Origin: Planctomycetaceae bacterium
GTDB lineage: Bacteria; Planctomycetota; Planctomycetia; Planctomycetales; Planctomycetaceae
Assembly (NCBI GenBank): GCA_020426485.1
Contig: JAGQPY010000005.1
Span: 1-47,488, forward strand
DNA: 47,488 bases
Direction of reading: 5' to 3'
Shown: positions 1 to 8,165 of the stretch, piece after piece
Numbering within the stretch: position 1 is the stretch's first letter
How the letters are laid out: each line of letters begins with the position of its first letter
Notes under the pieces: model-generated
What the model saw: only the letters and a program-made list of their open reading frames with translations
Told to the model about the DNA's origin: nothing
The model's database searches: none
Made by a program: the position numbers and the translations under genes

Positions 1-54
1 TGCACTGCAATTCCCTGACGCCGTTTTCGGCGAGCGGGGAAGTGTAGCCGCGGT

Positions 55-516
55 TTATTTAGTGTCAAGGCCTTGATTTCTCGAAATTTCTCTTTCTCCG
101 ACAGTTTCCGTTTGTGAAAACGCCGGCTGGGATTCCACAGCACCGGTGTGGTCGAAAAAGCAGTCCAGTGAAAGCCAAAGAGATCTGGCGTACCTGAAAA
201 AGAGCAAGGGAAAGACCAGACACCATGCTCCCAGAAGGGGGAGAAGATAGTCTTTCGGCCAACCAAGCCCGAAATGGAGGAAGATGTATGTGAATGTGGT
301 TGTGAGTGCTGTGATGCCGTAGTTGATGTATGTGGATCCCAGGAAATAGCCCGGTGCACGTTCATACTTGAATCCACAGACTGAGCATGTTTCCTGCATA
401 GAAAGCAGTCTTGAAAAAAGGCTGCCCTGTTGACATCTGGGGCACTTCAGGCGAAGTCCGTTTTGGATGGACTCCGCGAATGACAGCCTTGGAAAAGCGT
501 TTGATTTGTCGCTCAT
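55..516 (-). CDS. DUF983 family zinc-ribbon membrane protein
   Basis: A 153-residue protein of the DUF983 family, whose function is unknown. Near the N-terminus (residues 25-50) are two Cys-x2-Cys pairs (CPRC and CSVC) typical of a small zinc ribbon. They are followed by the family's conserved GYFLGS/INYG region and two hydrophobic segments (about residues 65-85 and 92-110), so it is probably an inner-membrane protein with a cytoplasmic zinc knuckle. Its ATG overlaps the stop codon of the upstream Nif3-like gene by four bases (ATGA), which points to translational coupling and one minus-strand transcript. The family assignment is good; the function is unknown. Confidence 0.85.
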   Translation of the reverse strand: MSDKSNAFPRLSFAESIQNGLRLKCPRCQQGSLFSRLLSMQETCSVCGFKYERAPGYFLGSTYINYGITALTTTFTYIFLHFGLGWPKDYLLPLLGAWCLVFPLLFFRYARSLWLSLDCFFDHTGAVESQPAFSQTETVGEREISRNQGLDTK

Positions 517-1319
517 GGGAGAAACAGCCTGAGGGGAGAACTTTCATGATGGCTCGGAAACACAGTGGATTCCGGGAACTCTGAACTGATGGTTTCGGCG
601 AGTTCTTCCACCGCAGGCCGTTCGCTGGAATAATGGCCAGTGACGACCAGGTTGATTGCCTCGCTTCGTGCCTGAAGTGCTGAGTGAAAACGGGCCTCGC
701 CAACCACAAACGTATCGCACTTCAGGCGAATGGCGTCATCCAGGAAGTCTCCAGCAGCACCACATGCAACTGCGACTCGTTTCGTTTGTTCGTTTGTTGC
801 GGCAACGAATTCCAGGTGCGTGCTGCGGGTCACTTTCGCAACTATTTCCAGGAAGTATTTGAGAGGGATTTCTTCCGGCAGTTCACCCCACCTGCCCGCT
901 CCAAGGACGGATATCTTTGGATTTGGGCGAAGCGGAGCGACATTCTGAAGACCAAGGTGCATCGCCAGCTTCTGGTTGATTCCGTCCGCGGCGCTGTCGA
1001 ACGCAGTATGAGGGGAGTAGACGGCGATTCCGTTTTCGATCAGGGTCAGGATTGTGTTCTGGTCGGAATTCTCATCTGTGAGTTTCTTTGTTCCTCGAAA
1101 CAGCGGCGGGTGGTGTGTCACGATCATTTGGACGTTTTCTGAGACTGCTTCAGCTGCAACGTCAGGAGTCAATGAAAGGCAGGTCATAATCTTCTCTGCT
1201 CGTCCCGCCGGCCGCCCGATGATGAGTCCAACATTGTCCCACTCTTCCGCCAACGCCACGGGAGCATAGGATTCCAGAAACGAAATGATCTGAGAGACGG
1301 TTGGCATGGCAGTGACCAC
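513..1319 (-). CDS. Nif3-like dinuclear metal centre protein
   Basis: A 268-residue Nif3/YbgI (DUF34) protein. These form toroidal hexamers with a dinuclear metal site; they are often annotated as GTP cyclohydrolase I type 2, but the biochemical role is unsettled. Diagnostic segments are EEWDNVGLIIG near the N-terminus, the metal-binding THHPPLF, YSPHTAFD, and the C-terminal GHYSSERPAVEEL, which supplies the last His and Glu ligands. The length matches the short form of the family, without an inserted PII-like domain. The upstream neighbour starts divergently only 67 bases away, so that gap must hold both promoters. The DUF983 gene follows with a four-base overlap. Confidence 0.9.
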   Translation of the reverse strand: MVTAMPTVSQIISFLESYAPVALAEEWDNVGLIIGRPAGRAEKIMTCLSLTPDVAAEAVSENVQMIVTHHPPLFRGTKKLTDENSDQNTILTLIENGIAVYSPHTAFDSAADGINQKLAMHLGLQNVAPLRPNPKISVLGAGRWGELPEEIPLKYFLEIVAKVTRSTHLEFVAATNEQTKRVAVACGAAGDFLDDAIRLKCDTFVVGEARFHSALQARSEAINLVVTGHYSSERPAVEELAETISSEFPESTVFPSHHESSPLRLFLP

Positions 1320-1386
1320 TTTGAGTGGGTGGCTTTCAGGCGGATTTCAATTTCGCCGGAGGAATGGTTAGAAAGCAGGTGAGATC

Positions 1387-2286
1387 ATGTCAATTCGTAT
1401 CGCCGTTGCAACTGAAGACTTTGGGGGGCCGCTTCGCCGATCGATTTCTTTGGCGGGGGACCAAGGTGTTTCCGGTGTTCGCCTGAATGCCAGGACCGAG
1501 TTGTTGTCCATGGGGGGGGCGTCTTCGAGCGCTTTGCGTCAAATTCTGCTCTACATTCGCGAAAACCGAATGGAAGTTGCAGGGTTGATTTGTCCGACCA
1601 GGCATGCCTTGTACGACCAGGCGTTTCTTGAGGAACGGATTGAGCTGATTCGCCAATGTATTTCACTCGTCAGGCCGCTGGCCACGCGAGAGTTACTCAT
1701 TCGCTGTGGTCGAATACCAGATCCGGATTCAGTTTCGACGGATACTTCCGGCGGGAAGAGTTTCGGTAGTCCGGAGAATCCTTTTTCATTCGGTTCCTCG
1801 CCGCCCTCGGCCCCGGTAAGGTCTTCTGCGTCCGAATTTACTTTGCTGTGCGAGGTTCTGAATGACCTCGCTTCTCATGCCAACCACACCGGATGTACGC
1901 TGAATCTGATTCTGAGTCGGTATGATGTCGCACTTGTTCGCCGCCTTTTGGCAGAAATCAAAAATGGGCCTGTTCAAGTGGTTTTTGATCCCGGGACGGC
2001 CATAATGGCCGGAAGCGTCCCCGATAGAGTTGTGTCACTTTATCGTGATCTTTACGACGTTGTGGGATACGTTCGAGGGCGAGACGCCCTTCGAGATGTC
2101 GATGGTGCCGGCGTGGAGGCGGTTCTGGGAGACGGTTCTGTGGATTGGGCTGAATTCCTCCCGGCTCTGGTGGAAGCTCCGTTCGACGGCTGGTTTTGCG
2201 TGGAACGCACGGGTGGTGATCATCGAGCGGAAGATGTTCGGCATGCAGTGAATGTATTGAGGTCATTGCTGCCGCAGAGTTCGTGA
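1387..2286 (+). CDS. sugar phosphate isomerase/epimerase-like TIM barrel protein
   Basis: A 299-residue protein resembling the xylose isomerase-like TIM-barrel superfamily (AP endonuclease family 2), common in planctomycetes. Supporting features are repeated barrel-like strands, the metal-site-like stretch VVFDPGTA around residue 200, the late GDGSVDWAEFLPAL segment, and FDGWFCVERTGG near the C-terminus, where the family's last Glu usually lies. A Ser/Gly/Pro-rich insertion (about residues 115-145) interrupts the barrel. The ATG at 1387 follows a purine-rich CAGGTGAG. The substrate cannot be read from the sequence. An eight-G run lies in the coding sequence at 1512-1519. Confidence 0.75.
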   Translation: MSIRIAVATEDFGGPLRRSISLAGDQGVSGVRLNARTELLSMGGASSSALRQILLYIRENRMEVAGLICPTRHALYDQAFLEERIELIRQCISLVRPLATRELLIRCGRIPDPDSVSTDTSGGKSFGSPENPFSFGSSPPSAPVRSSASEFTLLCEVLNDLASHANHTGCTLNLILSRYDVALVRRLLAEIKNGPVQVVFDPGTAIMAGSVPDRVVSLYRDLYDVVGYVRGRDALRDVDGAGVEAVLGDGSVDWAEFLPALVEAPFDGWFCVERTGGDHRAEDVRHAVNVLRSLLPQSS

Positions 2287-2328
2287 CCGTCGAGATTCCT
2301 GAAACACAGATTGTTGGGTGCATCGCCA

Positions 2329-3672
2329 ATGAACAGGTTTATCACTGCATTTTCGGTTCTGGGATGCGCGTTCGTCACTCTTGCTGCTGTGGTGCTCAGC
2401 ACCAACTCGGATTCGATGGAGGCTCCCGTCGCCAGGTCTGCGATGTCTGTGACTGATAGTGAATCATCTGGGATTGACGACCTCGCCCCGGCGGAGGAGG
2501 TGTCCGGCAGCGATCGTGCATCTGCCGGTTCTGGCGTCGAAGATTCGCAGACGGCCTGCACGGACCTCGGGCTTCCTCGGCCGATCATCAATGAAGAGTC
2601 TGACCTGCACAAACCGGAAGTCATTGCCGCCATCAAATCGCGTGTTCCCGCTTCGCTGGCTGGGGACCTGATCATCGAACAACCGGCCGTGACAGAAGCG
2701 GACACGCGACGACTCACGGGCATGATTTGGATTCCGGGCGGTGTCGCCGTTATGGGAAACGATTCGGGGAACCCGGATGAACAGCCGCCGCATCCAATTG
2801 CAATGGACGGATTCTGGATGGACACGACCGAAGTCACAAATGCTCAGTTCAAAGAGTTTGTTGACGCGACCGGCTATGTCACTCTGCCCGAACGCAAACC
2901 GGAACTTCGCAGCATTGAAAAAGGGTCCCCTCTGGCGAACGTCAGTATTCTGGATGAACTCAATGTTCCCGGTTCCATCTGCAGTCTGCAGTTAGGCGGT
3001 GCGGATGACATCGACCCCGTCAAAGGTGCCTACAGTTGGTGGCAGTATCTGCCCGGGGCAAACTGGATGCATCCTGAAGGACCGGACAGCAACATTGATG
3101 ATCGCATGGATCACCCTGTTGTTCATGTGACCTGGCCCGATGCCGTGGCCTATTGCGAATGGGCCGGTAAAGCGCTGCCGACGGAGGCTCAGTGGGAGTA
3201 CGCTGCCCGAGGCGGCCACGATGGCCAGTTCTTTCCCTGGGGAAATGAACGCAATCCCGGTGAAGAATGGCTGCACAACATCTGGCAGGGCACTTTCCCG
3301 CTGAAGAATACCGCGGACGATGGTTTTCGAGTCACCTCGCCCGTGAAGTCCTTTCCGCCAAACGACTTCGGCCTGTACGACACCAGTGGTAACGTCTGGG
3401 AATGGTGCGCAGACTACTATCAGCCCGAATACTATGCCGTCAGCCCGCTGAGAAATCCGCCCGGCCCCCACAGCAGTTTTGATCCTCAGGAACCGGGAAT
3501 CATCAAACGCGTCCAGCGCGGCGGATCCTTCATGTGCAGCGAGCAATACTGCATCGGGTACCGCAACAGTGCTCGAATGAAGGGTGAAGAAGACACCGGT
3601 GCCTTTCACACCGGTTTTCGCTGTGTAGTGACTCCGGAAATGCTGCTGGCATCTGGCGGGAAGCCCAAATAA
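2329..3672 (+). CDS. formylglycine-generating enzyme (SUMF1/FGE family)
   Basis: A 447-residue secreted or membrane-anchored FGE-sulfatase-domain protein. After a hydrophobic N-terminus (about residues 4-22) and an acidic, Ser-rich linker, the catalytic domain starts near residue 132 (MIWIPGGVAVMG). It follows human FGE closely through GANWMHPEGPDS, HPVVHVTWPDAVAYCEWAGK, LPTEAQWEYAARGG, FFPWGN, NIWQGTFP and GNVWEWCADYY. The copper-binding catalytic pair is present: in GGSFMCSEQYC the cysteines are residues 403 and 408, the same C-x4-C spacing as human Cys336/Cys341. That marks a true cofactorless oxygen-dependent FGE rather than a paralogue lacking the cysteines. It would convert the active-site Cys of sulfatases to formylglycine. 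A TTG at 2311 could extend the frame by six codons; I prefer the ATG at 2329, which opens the signal-like segment. Confidence 0.9.
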   Translation: MNRFITAFSVLGCAFVTLAAVVLSTNSDSMEAPVARSAMSVTDSESSGIDDLAPAEEVSGSDRASAGSGVEDSQTACTDLGLPRPIINEESDLHKPEVIAAIKSRVPASLAGDLIIEQPAVTEADTRRLTGMIWIPGGVAVMGNDSGNPDEQPPHPIAMDGFWMDTTEVTNAQFKEFVDATGYVTLPERKPELRSIEKGSPLANVSILDELNVPGSICSLQLGGADDIDPVKGAYSWWQYLPGANWMHPEGPDSNIDDRMDHPVVHVTWPDAVAYCEWAGKALPTEAQWEYAARGGHDGQFFPWGNERNPGEEWLHNIWQGTFPLKNTADDGFRVTSPVKSFPPNDFGLYDTSGNVWEWCADYYQPEYYAVSPLRNPPGPHSSFDPQEPGIIKRVQRGGSFMCSEQYCIGYRNSARMKGEEDTGAFHTGFRCVVTPEMLLASGGKPK

Positions 3673-3858
3673 AAGCGGTCGTGAAGCGTCGGCCATGGAT
3701 TGGGCATTGGAGTCCCCACGATTTCGCTCGCCTTGAGTTGAACACCGTGTGATGATCTGGCAAAGTTCTTTGACCTCTATGTCTACCTCGCCCGATTCGG
3801 TGACGGTGATCAGTAGACGTGACAGCCTTCCTGTTCGTGTTCACTCGGAGAACTGTTC

Positions 3859-5235
3859 GTGCACGCTGAAATCCCGCCTGCGTCGGAATCCGCCACCTCT
3901 TCAGACAGTAATGTTCCGTGGTACAAAGAGCTGAATCGGTACCATTGGTTTGTCCTTGCAGTATCTGCACTTGGGTGGTTGTTTGACTGTCTGGACCAGC
4001 AGTTGTTTCTGTTGGCGCGCGGGACAGCCATGAAGGACTTGTTGCAGGAAGGCCAGGACATCAATGAATACGGCGGATACGCAACCGCCATCTTTGTTCT
4101 GGGATGGGCCACTGGCGGGCTGATTTTCGGAAGCCTTGGGGATCGGATTGGTCGAGCAAAGACGATGATGATCACCATTCTGGTCTATTCTGTCTGCACA
4201 GGTCTGAGCGCTTTGTCGAAGGGATTCTGGGACTTCGCATTCTATCGATTCATCACTGGTCTTGGAGTCGGCGGGGAGTTCGCAGTTGGCGTTGCTCTGG
4301 TGGCGGAAGTCATGCCGGACAAAGCCAGACCGCATGCTCTCGGTCTCCTGCAGGCTCTCTCCGCCATCGGCAATGTGTCTGCCGCCTTCGTGGAATGGGG
4401 ACTCAGTACGGTGGAACGAACGGGCGGTTTGCCGGGAGCCATGGATAAGTGGCGCATTATGTTTCTGATTGGCGCTTTGCCGGCACTGCTGGCGCTGATT
4501 GTTCGTTGGAAGCTGAAAGAACCAGAGAAGTGGCAGCAGATGAAGGAACGCGGCGAAACAGCTACGGCGGGCTCTTACGCAGCATTGTTCCGAGATCCTC
4601 GATGGCGCAAGAACGCAATCATAGGGCTGATTCTGGCCTGTGCCGGCGTCATTGCTCTTTGGGGAATCGTATTCTTTGTTTTCGATCTTGTCGGTTCAGT
4701 CATGCGTAAAGTCCTTGCTGAGCAAGGGCTCTCCGGGGCTGATCTGGACGGAGCCGTGGGCCAATGGAAAGGGAAGACCAGCCTGATGCTCAATCTGGGG
4801 GCATTCTCCGGAATGCTGGCGTTTACGAAGTTCACCCAGCGAACAAGCCGACGTCTTGCTTTTGCCGTGTCATTCGTTGGAGCGATGTTTTCCACGGCAT
4901 TTACATTCTGGGTGCTGCAGGAGCCTTGGCATATCTATGTGCTCGTCCCCATCATGGGCTTCTTTATGCTCGGTATATTCGGCGGTTACGCTATTTACTT
5001 CCCGGAACTCTTCCCGACGTATCTCCGCAGCACCGGCACGTCGTTTTGTTACAACGTCGGACGATTTCTTGCAGCTTCCGGTCCCTGGACGATTGGCCTT
5101 TTGAGCAGCCGTGTCTACGGACACACCGACGAACCGCTTCGATACGCGGGGATCACAATGTGCTCCATCTTTTTGGTGGGTCTGGCCATCCTTCCTTTCG
5201 CGCCTGAAACCAAGGGGCAGCCCTTGCCGGAATAG
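3859..5235 (+). CDS. MFS transporter
   Basis: A 458-residue major facilitator superfamily permease with about 12 hydrophobic segments. The loop 2-3 signature GSLGDRIGRAK and the TM5-like GLGVGGEFAVGVALVAE identify the metabolite:H+ / sugar-type symporter branch (AAHS or sialate-like). DCLDQQLF in TM1 carries the acidic residue typical of proton-coupled members. The frame starts at GTG 3859; no better ATG precedes the first membrane segment. The substrate is unknown. The gene stands between the FGE gene (186-base gap) and an RNA methyltransferase 25 bases downstream, so it may share a transcript with the latter without a functional link. Confidence 0.88.
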   Translation: MHAEIPPASESATSSDSNVPWYKELNRYHWFVLAVSALGWLFDCLDQQLFLLARGTAMKDLLQEGQDINEYGGYATAIFVLGWATGGLIFGSLGDRIGRAKTMMITILVYSVCTGLSALSKGFWDFAFYRFITGLGVGGEFAVGVALVAEVMPDKARPHALGLLQALSAIGNVSAAFVEWGLSTVERTGGLPGAMDKWRIMFLIGALPALLALIVRWKLKEPEKWQQMKERGETATAGSYAALFRDPRWRKNAIIGLILACAGVIALWGIVFFVFDLVGSVMRKVLAEQGLSGADLDGAVGQWKGKTSLMLNLGAFSGMLAFTKFTQRTSRRLAFAVSFVGAMFSTAFTFWVLQEPWHIYVLVPIMGFFMLGIFGGYAIYFPELFPTYLRSTGTSFCYNVGRFLAASGPWTIGLLSSRVYGHTDEPLRYAGITMCSIFLVGLAILPFAPETKGQPLPE

Positions 5236-5260
5236 CCTCTCCCATCAGTGAAAGATTCCG

Positions 5261-6058
5261 ATGCCAATTGTGCAGGTTTCGTCGCTGGACGACCCGCAGC
5301 TGGATATTTTTCGCAGCCTGAAAAAGACAAATCGTACTCGACACCAGGCACTTTTCATTGCGGAGGGAGCTACCGTCGTCGAACGGCTGATCGCCGCCGG
5401 ATTTCAGCTGCATTCCCTGCTGGTGACACCAGAACTTGCCGGCGATTTCGTCGGTCGAGTTTCCAATGACGTTCCCGTCCTCGTCGTGGCCCGCGAACTG
5501 GCAACTGAACTGGTTGGATACAAGTTTCACCTGGGAGTGATCGCTGCGGCTCATCGCCGCCCTGCTCTGCAGCTTGGTGAAATGATCACATCCGATCTTG
5601 GCCACGGGTTGGTGATATTGGCAGATCAGGTTGTCGACCCGGAAAACGCCGGAGCCTTGATCAGAATTGGTTCCGCTTTCGGAGCAGCGGCTGTTGTCTT
5701 CGGTGCAGGGTCAGTGGATCCCTATTCACGCCGAGTAATTCGAGTCTCGACGGGGCACGTTTTTTCTCAGCCAATTCTGGAAGTCGCCGATTCCGAAGCC
5801 GCAATTGAGTCATTGCGCGCACTGGGATACTCAAGCGTGGCAACAGCTCTCAGGCACGATACCGCGGATCTGCGGACGTTCTCCTTTCCATCAAAGTCTG
5901 TCATTGTATTGGGAAATGAGCGCCATGGATTGAGCCCTGCGCTTCAGAAACACTGCGACATGTGCGTGACGATTCCGATGTACGGCAACACGGATTCACT
6001 CAATCTTGCTGTTGCGGCGGGCATTTTTGCTTATCAGTTTCGTCAGCAATTTCCCTGA
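5261..6058 (+). CDS. TrmH/SpoU family RNA methyltransferase
   Basis: A 265-residue SPOUT-class RNA 2'-O-ribose methyltransferase. The N-terminal 95 residues form the substrate-binding domain seen in TrmH/RlmB-like enzymes (SLKKTNRTRHQALFIAEG resembles the KxxxxR..RF..EG start). The C-terminal knotted domain shows all three SpoU motifs: ENAGALIRIGSAFGA (motif 1), VIVLGNERHGLS (motif 2) and IPMYGNTDSLNLAVAAGI (motif 3). It should transfer methyl from S-adenosylmethionine to a ribose in tRNA or rRNA; the target nucleotide cannot be predicted. It starts 25 bases after the MFS gene. Confidence 0.9.
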   Translation: MPIVQVSSLDDPQLDIFRSLKKTNRTRHQALFIAEGATVVERLIAAGFQLHSLLVTPELAGDFVGRVSNDVPVLVVARELATELVGYKFHLGVIAAAHRRPALQLGEMITSDLGHGLVILADQVVDPENAGALIRIGSAFGAAAVVFGAGSVDPYSRRVIRVSTGHVFSQPILEVADSEAAIESLRALGYSSVATALRHDTADLRTFSFPSKSVIVLGNERHGLSPALQKHCDMCVTIPMYGNTDSLNLAVAAGIFAYQFRQQFP

Positions 6059-6416
6059 ATGTTGCTGATTGGCCGATGCCCTGCTCTTTCCGTCGACGCG
6101 TTCCTGCAACGGATTTGCTTGTAATCGCCGGACATTCGCGGGTAGAGCTGAGTAAGTCCGTGTCCTGAAGCCAGCCGCGGATCGACCATTATCTCTGCAT
6201 TTTCAGTCGGAAATATCTTTTGGAGACGCGGACTTCCAACTTCGTTCCGATGCCTCGATTTGCCTTCGTCGGCATTTTCGTGAATTTATCACCGGAACTC
6301 CGCTGCGAATGAAGATTCTCCCAACGAACGTGGATGTTTCCGCGTAACGACGACCTATGGGAGTCCTGTTTGTGATTGGGAATTCCCGGTTTTCTGCTCC
6401 TTCATGCTTACGAACC
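6059..6416. other. 358-base spacer, no gene recognised
   Basis: No convincing coding sequence, terminator or RNA gene was found between the RNA methyltransferase and the ABC-2 permease. The permease frame remains open to a possible upstream ATG at 6357, but those 20 codons (rich in Ser, Cys and Arg) do not look like part of the protein. Confidence 0.5.
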
Positions 6417-7406
6417 ATGAATTTTATTCTCACCTTGGCGCAACAGGATCCGACAGGTCTTTCCGGAAGTCAGGACTGGACAGTGGCTTGGATCGTTGGT
6501 CTGCTGCTGTTCTTCCTGCTGGTCGGCTTTGCCTATGGCACTCGGGCTGGAATTATTGCTCGCGCCACCACAAAAGAAGCAATTCGTCAACCATTGTTCT
6601 TCCTGTTGCTCGCGATTTCCGCAGCCGTGCTGGTCGTCAACACATTTATGCCCTTCTTCACACTGGAAGATGATGTGAAGATGCTCAAGGAATGCGGTCT
6701 GGCGACGCTCCTGATTTCCGGAGCTCTACTGGCGGTTTGGACGGCTGGGACAAGCATCACCAGTGAAATTGAGGGCAAAACCGCGATGACTCTTCTAAGT
6801 AAGCCCATTAATCGACGGCAGTTCGTGGTTGGAAAGTATGTGGGCATCGTTCAGGGAGTAATCTGGCTTTACCTGCCACTGATGATTCTGTTTGCGTTTT
6901 TGATTTACTACAAGGTTGGATATGACCAGCGTGAAATGTCGAAGGCGGTTTCCGATTGGTTTCAGAAGCGTGAACTGATCGGCGGACTTCAGCTTCCTCT
7001 GCCGAACCCTGAGCGATTGGCCGTCGTGACTCAGGTGCTGCCCGGCATCATTCTGTCGTTCTTTCAGGTCTGTGTGCTGGCCGCAATCAGCGTGGCGATT
7101 GCGACTCGAGTTCCGATGGTTGTCAATCTGGTCGTGTGTTTCGCTGTGTTTGTCGTGGGTAATCTGACACCCATGATGGTGGCTCAGGGACGTACTGTCA
7201 TTCAGAGTGAGTACGTGATTTTCATCGCGAGACTGATCGCCACAGTTCTGCCATCTCTGGAGGCCTTCAATATCTACGCGGCAATCGCGACGGGCCACAA
7301 TGTGCCGCCCTCTTATCTTGGGATGGGACTTGTATATGGGGCCGCCTATGTCGCGGCAATGATTTTGGTGGCCTTCATTCTTTTCGAAGACCGCGATCTG
7401 GCGTAG
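6417..7406 (+). CDS. ABC-2 type transporter permease
   Basis: A 329-residue integral membrane protein of the ABC-2 permease type (NatB/YhaP/CcmB-like export permeases). Six or so hydrophobic segments are visible. Between TM2 and TM3 lies the family's cytoplasmic coupling region, with SITSEIEGKTAMTLLSKPI and RRQFVVGKYVG, very typical of ABC-2 subunits. The start is ATG 6417 (MNFILTLAQQDP); an upstream in-frame ATG at 6357 would add 20 unlikely residues. No cognate ATP-binding subunit lies next to it. The next gene downstream, 760 bases away, is an ABC exporter-like protein with a dead ATPase domain and its own membrane domain. The substrate is unknown. Confidence 0.85.
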   Translation: MNFILTLAQQDPTGLSGSQDWTVAWIVGLLLFFLLVGFAYGTRAGIIARATTKEAIRQPLFFLLLAISAAVLVVNTFMPFFTLEDDVKMLKECGLATLLISGALLAVWTAGTSITSEIEGKTAMTLLSKPINRRQFVVGKYVGIVQGVIWLYLPLMILFAFLIYYKVGYDQREMSKAVSDWFQKRELIGGLQLPLPNPERLAVVTQVLPGIILSFFQVCVLAAISVAIATRVPMVVNLVVCFAVFVVGNLTPMMVAQGRTVIQSEYVIFIARLIATVLPSLEAFNIYAAIATGHNVPPSYLGMGLVYGAAYVAAMILVAFILFEDRDLA

Positions 7407-8165
7407 GTGCTCGCTGCAACCAGACGCTGCGTTCCCCAAGTCTTTGCGAAATATCTGCCTCGTCGGGACAGATGTCACTCATCAATCCGAGACTCAGATA
7501 CTGTGACGTCGCCGTGTCCGCGCACGAACTGAGTGCGGTTTGCTGGGTTGGCTTCGTTTGACAGGACTGTATTCCTGCTGAGCTTCCCATGGAGGCTGTC
7601 TGAAAAAAAGGGGCTCATGCTCCCGGGCAGCCGTTTTCGCTTCCCTCCGAAGGCGCCGGCCCTGCACAGCAGCTTTTCAGATTGCCTCGACGCATTGTCT
7701 GTTGAGTCAGACTTTACCAGCCCTTGAGAACCCGGATCGAGGTCAAGCCGCGACCGTTGTAGACTCTCGACGGCGGGGCTTTGGCGCGTCCCATCGCGGC
7801 TGACAGTCCCAGAGACTGTCCTTCTTGTCATTTACTGACTGGGTGAGTTCTGACCGCAGTTCTTGAGGCGGTTGCGAGAGTTGCCGGCCAGCGAATTCAT
7901 CGTTTTTCGACGTTTCGTCCGCCGAACTGCGCTGACCAGAGCTCTGAAAAGATTGAATTCTGTGAGTGAGATTGTGCGAGGACACCTCCGATGCGCTGTA
8001 CAATCAGAAACCGAGGGAAATTTTCGCACGAAACAGCGAGGCTTCTGACAATGTCCGCCACTGAAGGTTGAGTGATAGATCTGATCGTAAGGTGTGACCG
8101 GAAAGAGCGGCGCGGTGATCATTCAGCAGGGCGACAGGATTTCAGTGATCACTTGATCATGCGGT
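7407..8165. other. 759-base gene-free spacer
   Basis: No convincing gene on either strand: the short open frames here have skewed Arg/Ser-rich compositions and no recognisable domains. A perfect 7-base inverted repeat (GACAGTC at 7802-7808 and GACTGTC at 7814-7820, loop of five) could form a small hairpin but has no adjacent T-tract. The right edge holds three TGATCA palindromes, listed separately. Confidence 0.5.
8116..8159. promoter_or_regulatory. cluster of three TGATCA palindromes, possible operator
   Basis: Identical six-base palindromes TGATCA occur at 8116-8121, 8146-8151 and 8154-8159, directly upstream of the ABC exporter-like gene. The last two are separated by only two bases (TGATCACTTGATCA). 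A six-base word is expected about once in 4 kb, so three within 44 bases suggests a binding site. The regulator is unknown and the function is inferred. Confidence 0.35.

Noticed and set aside
7603-7650. An A-run followed by GGGGCTCATGCTCCC, which resembled an interspersed repeat
   Set aside because: The palindrome is imperfect and no second copy is seen in the window.
7475-7831. Open frames in the spacer before the ABC exporter-like gene
   Set aside because: The translations are low complexity and no family is recognisable on either strand.
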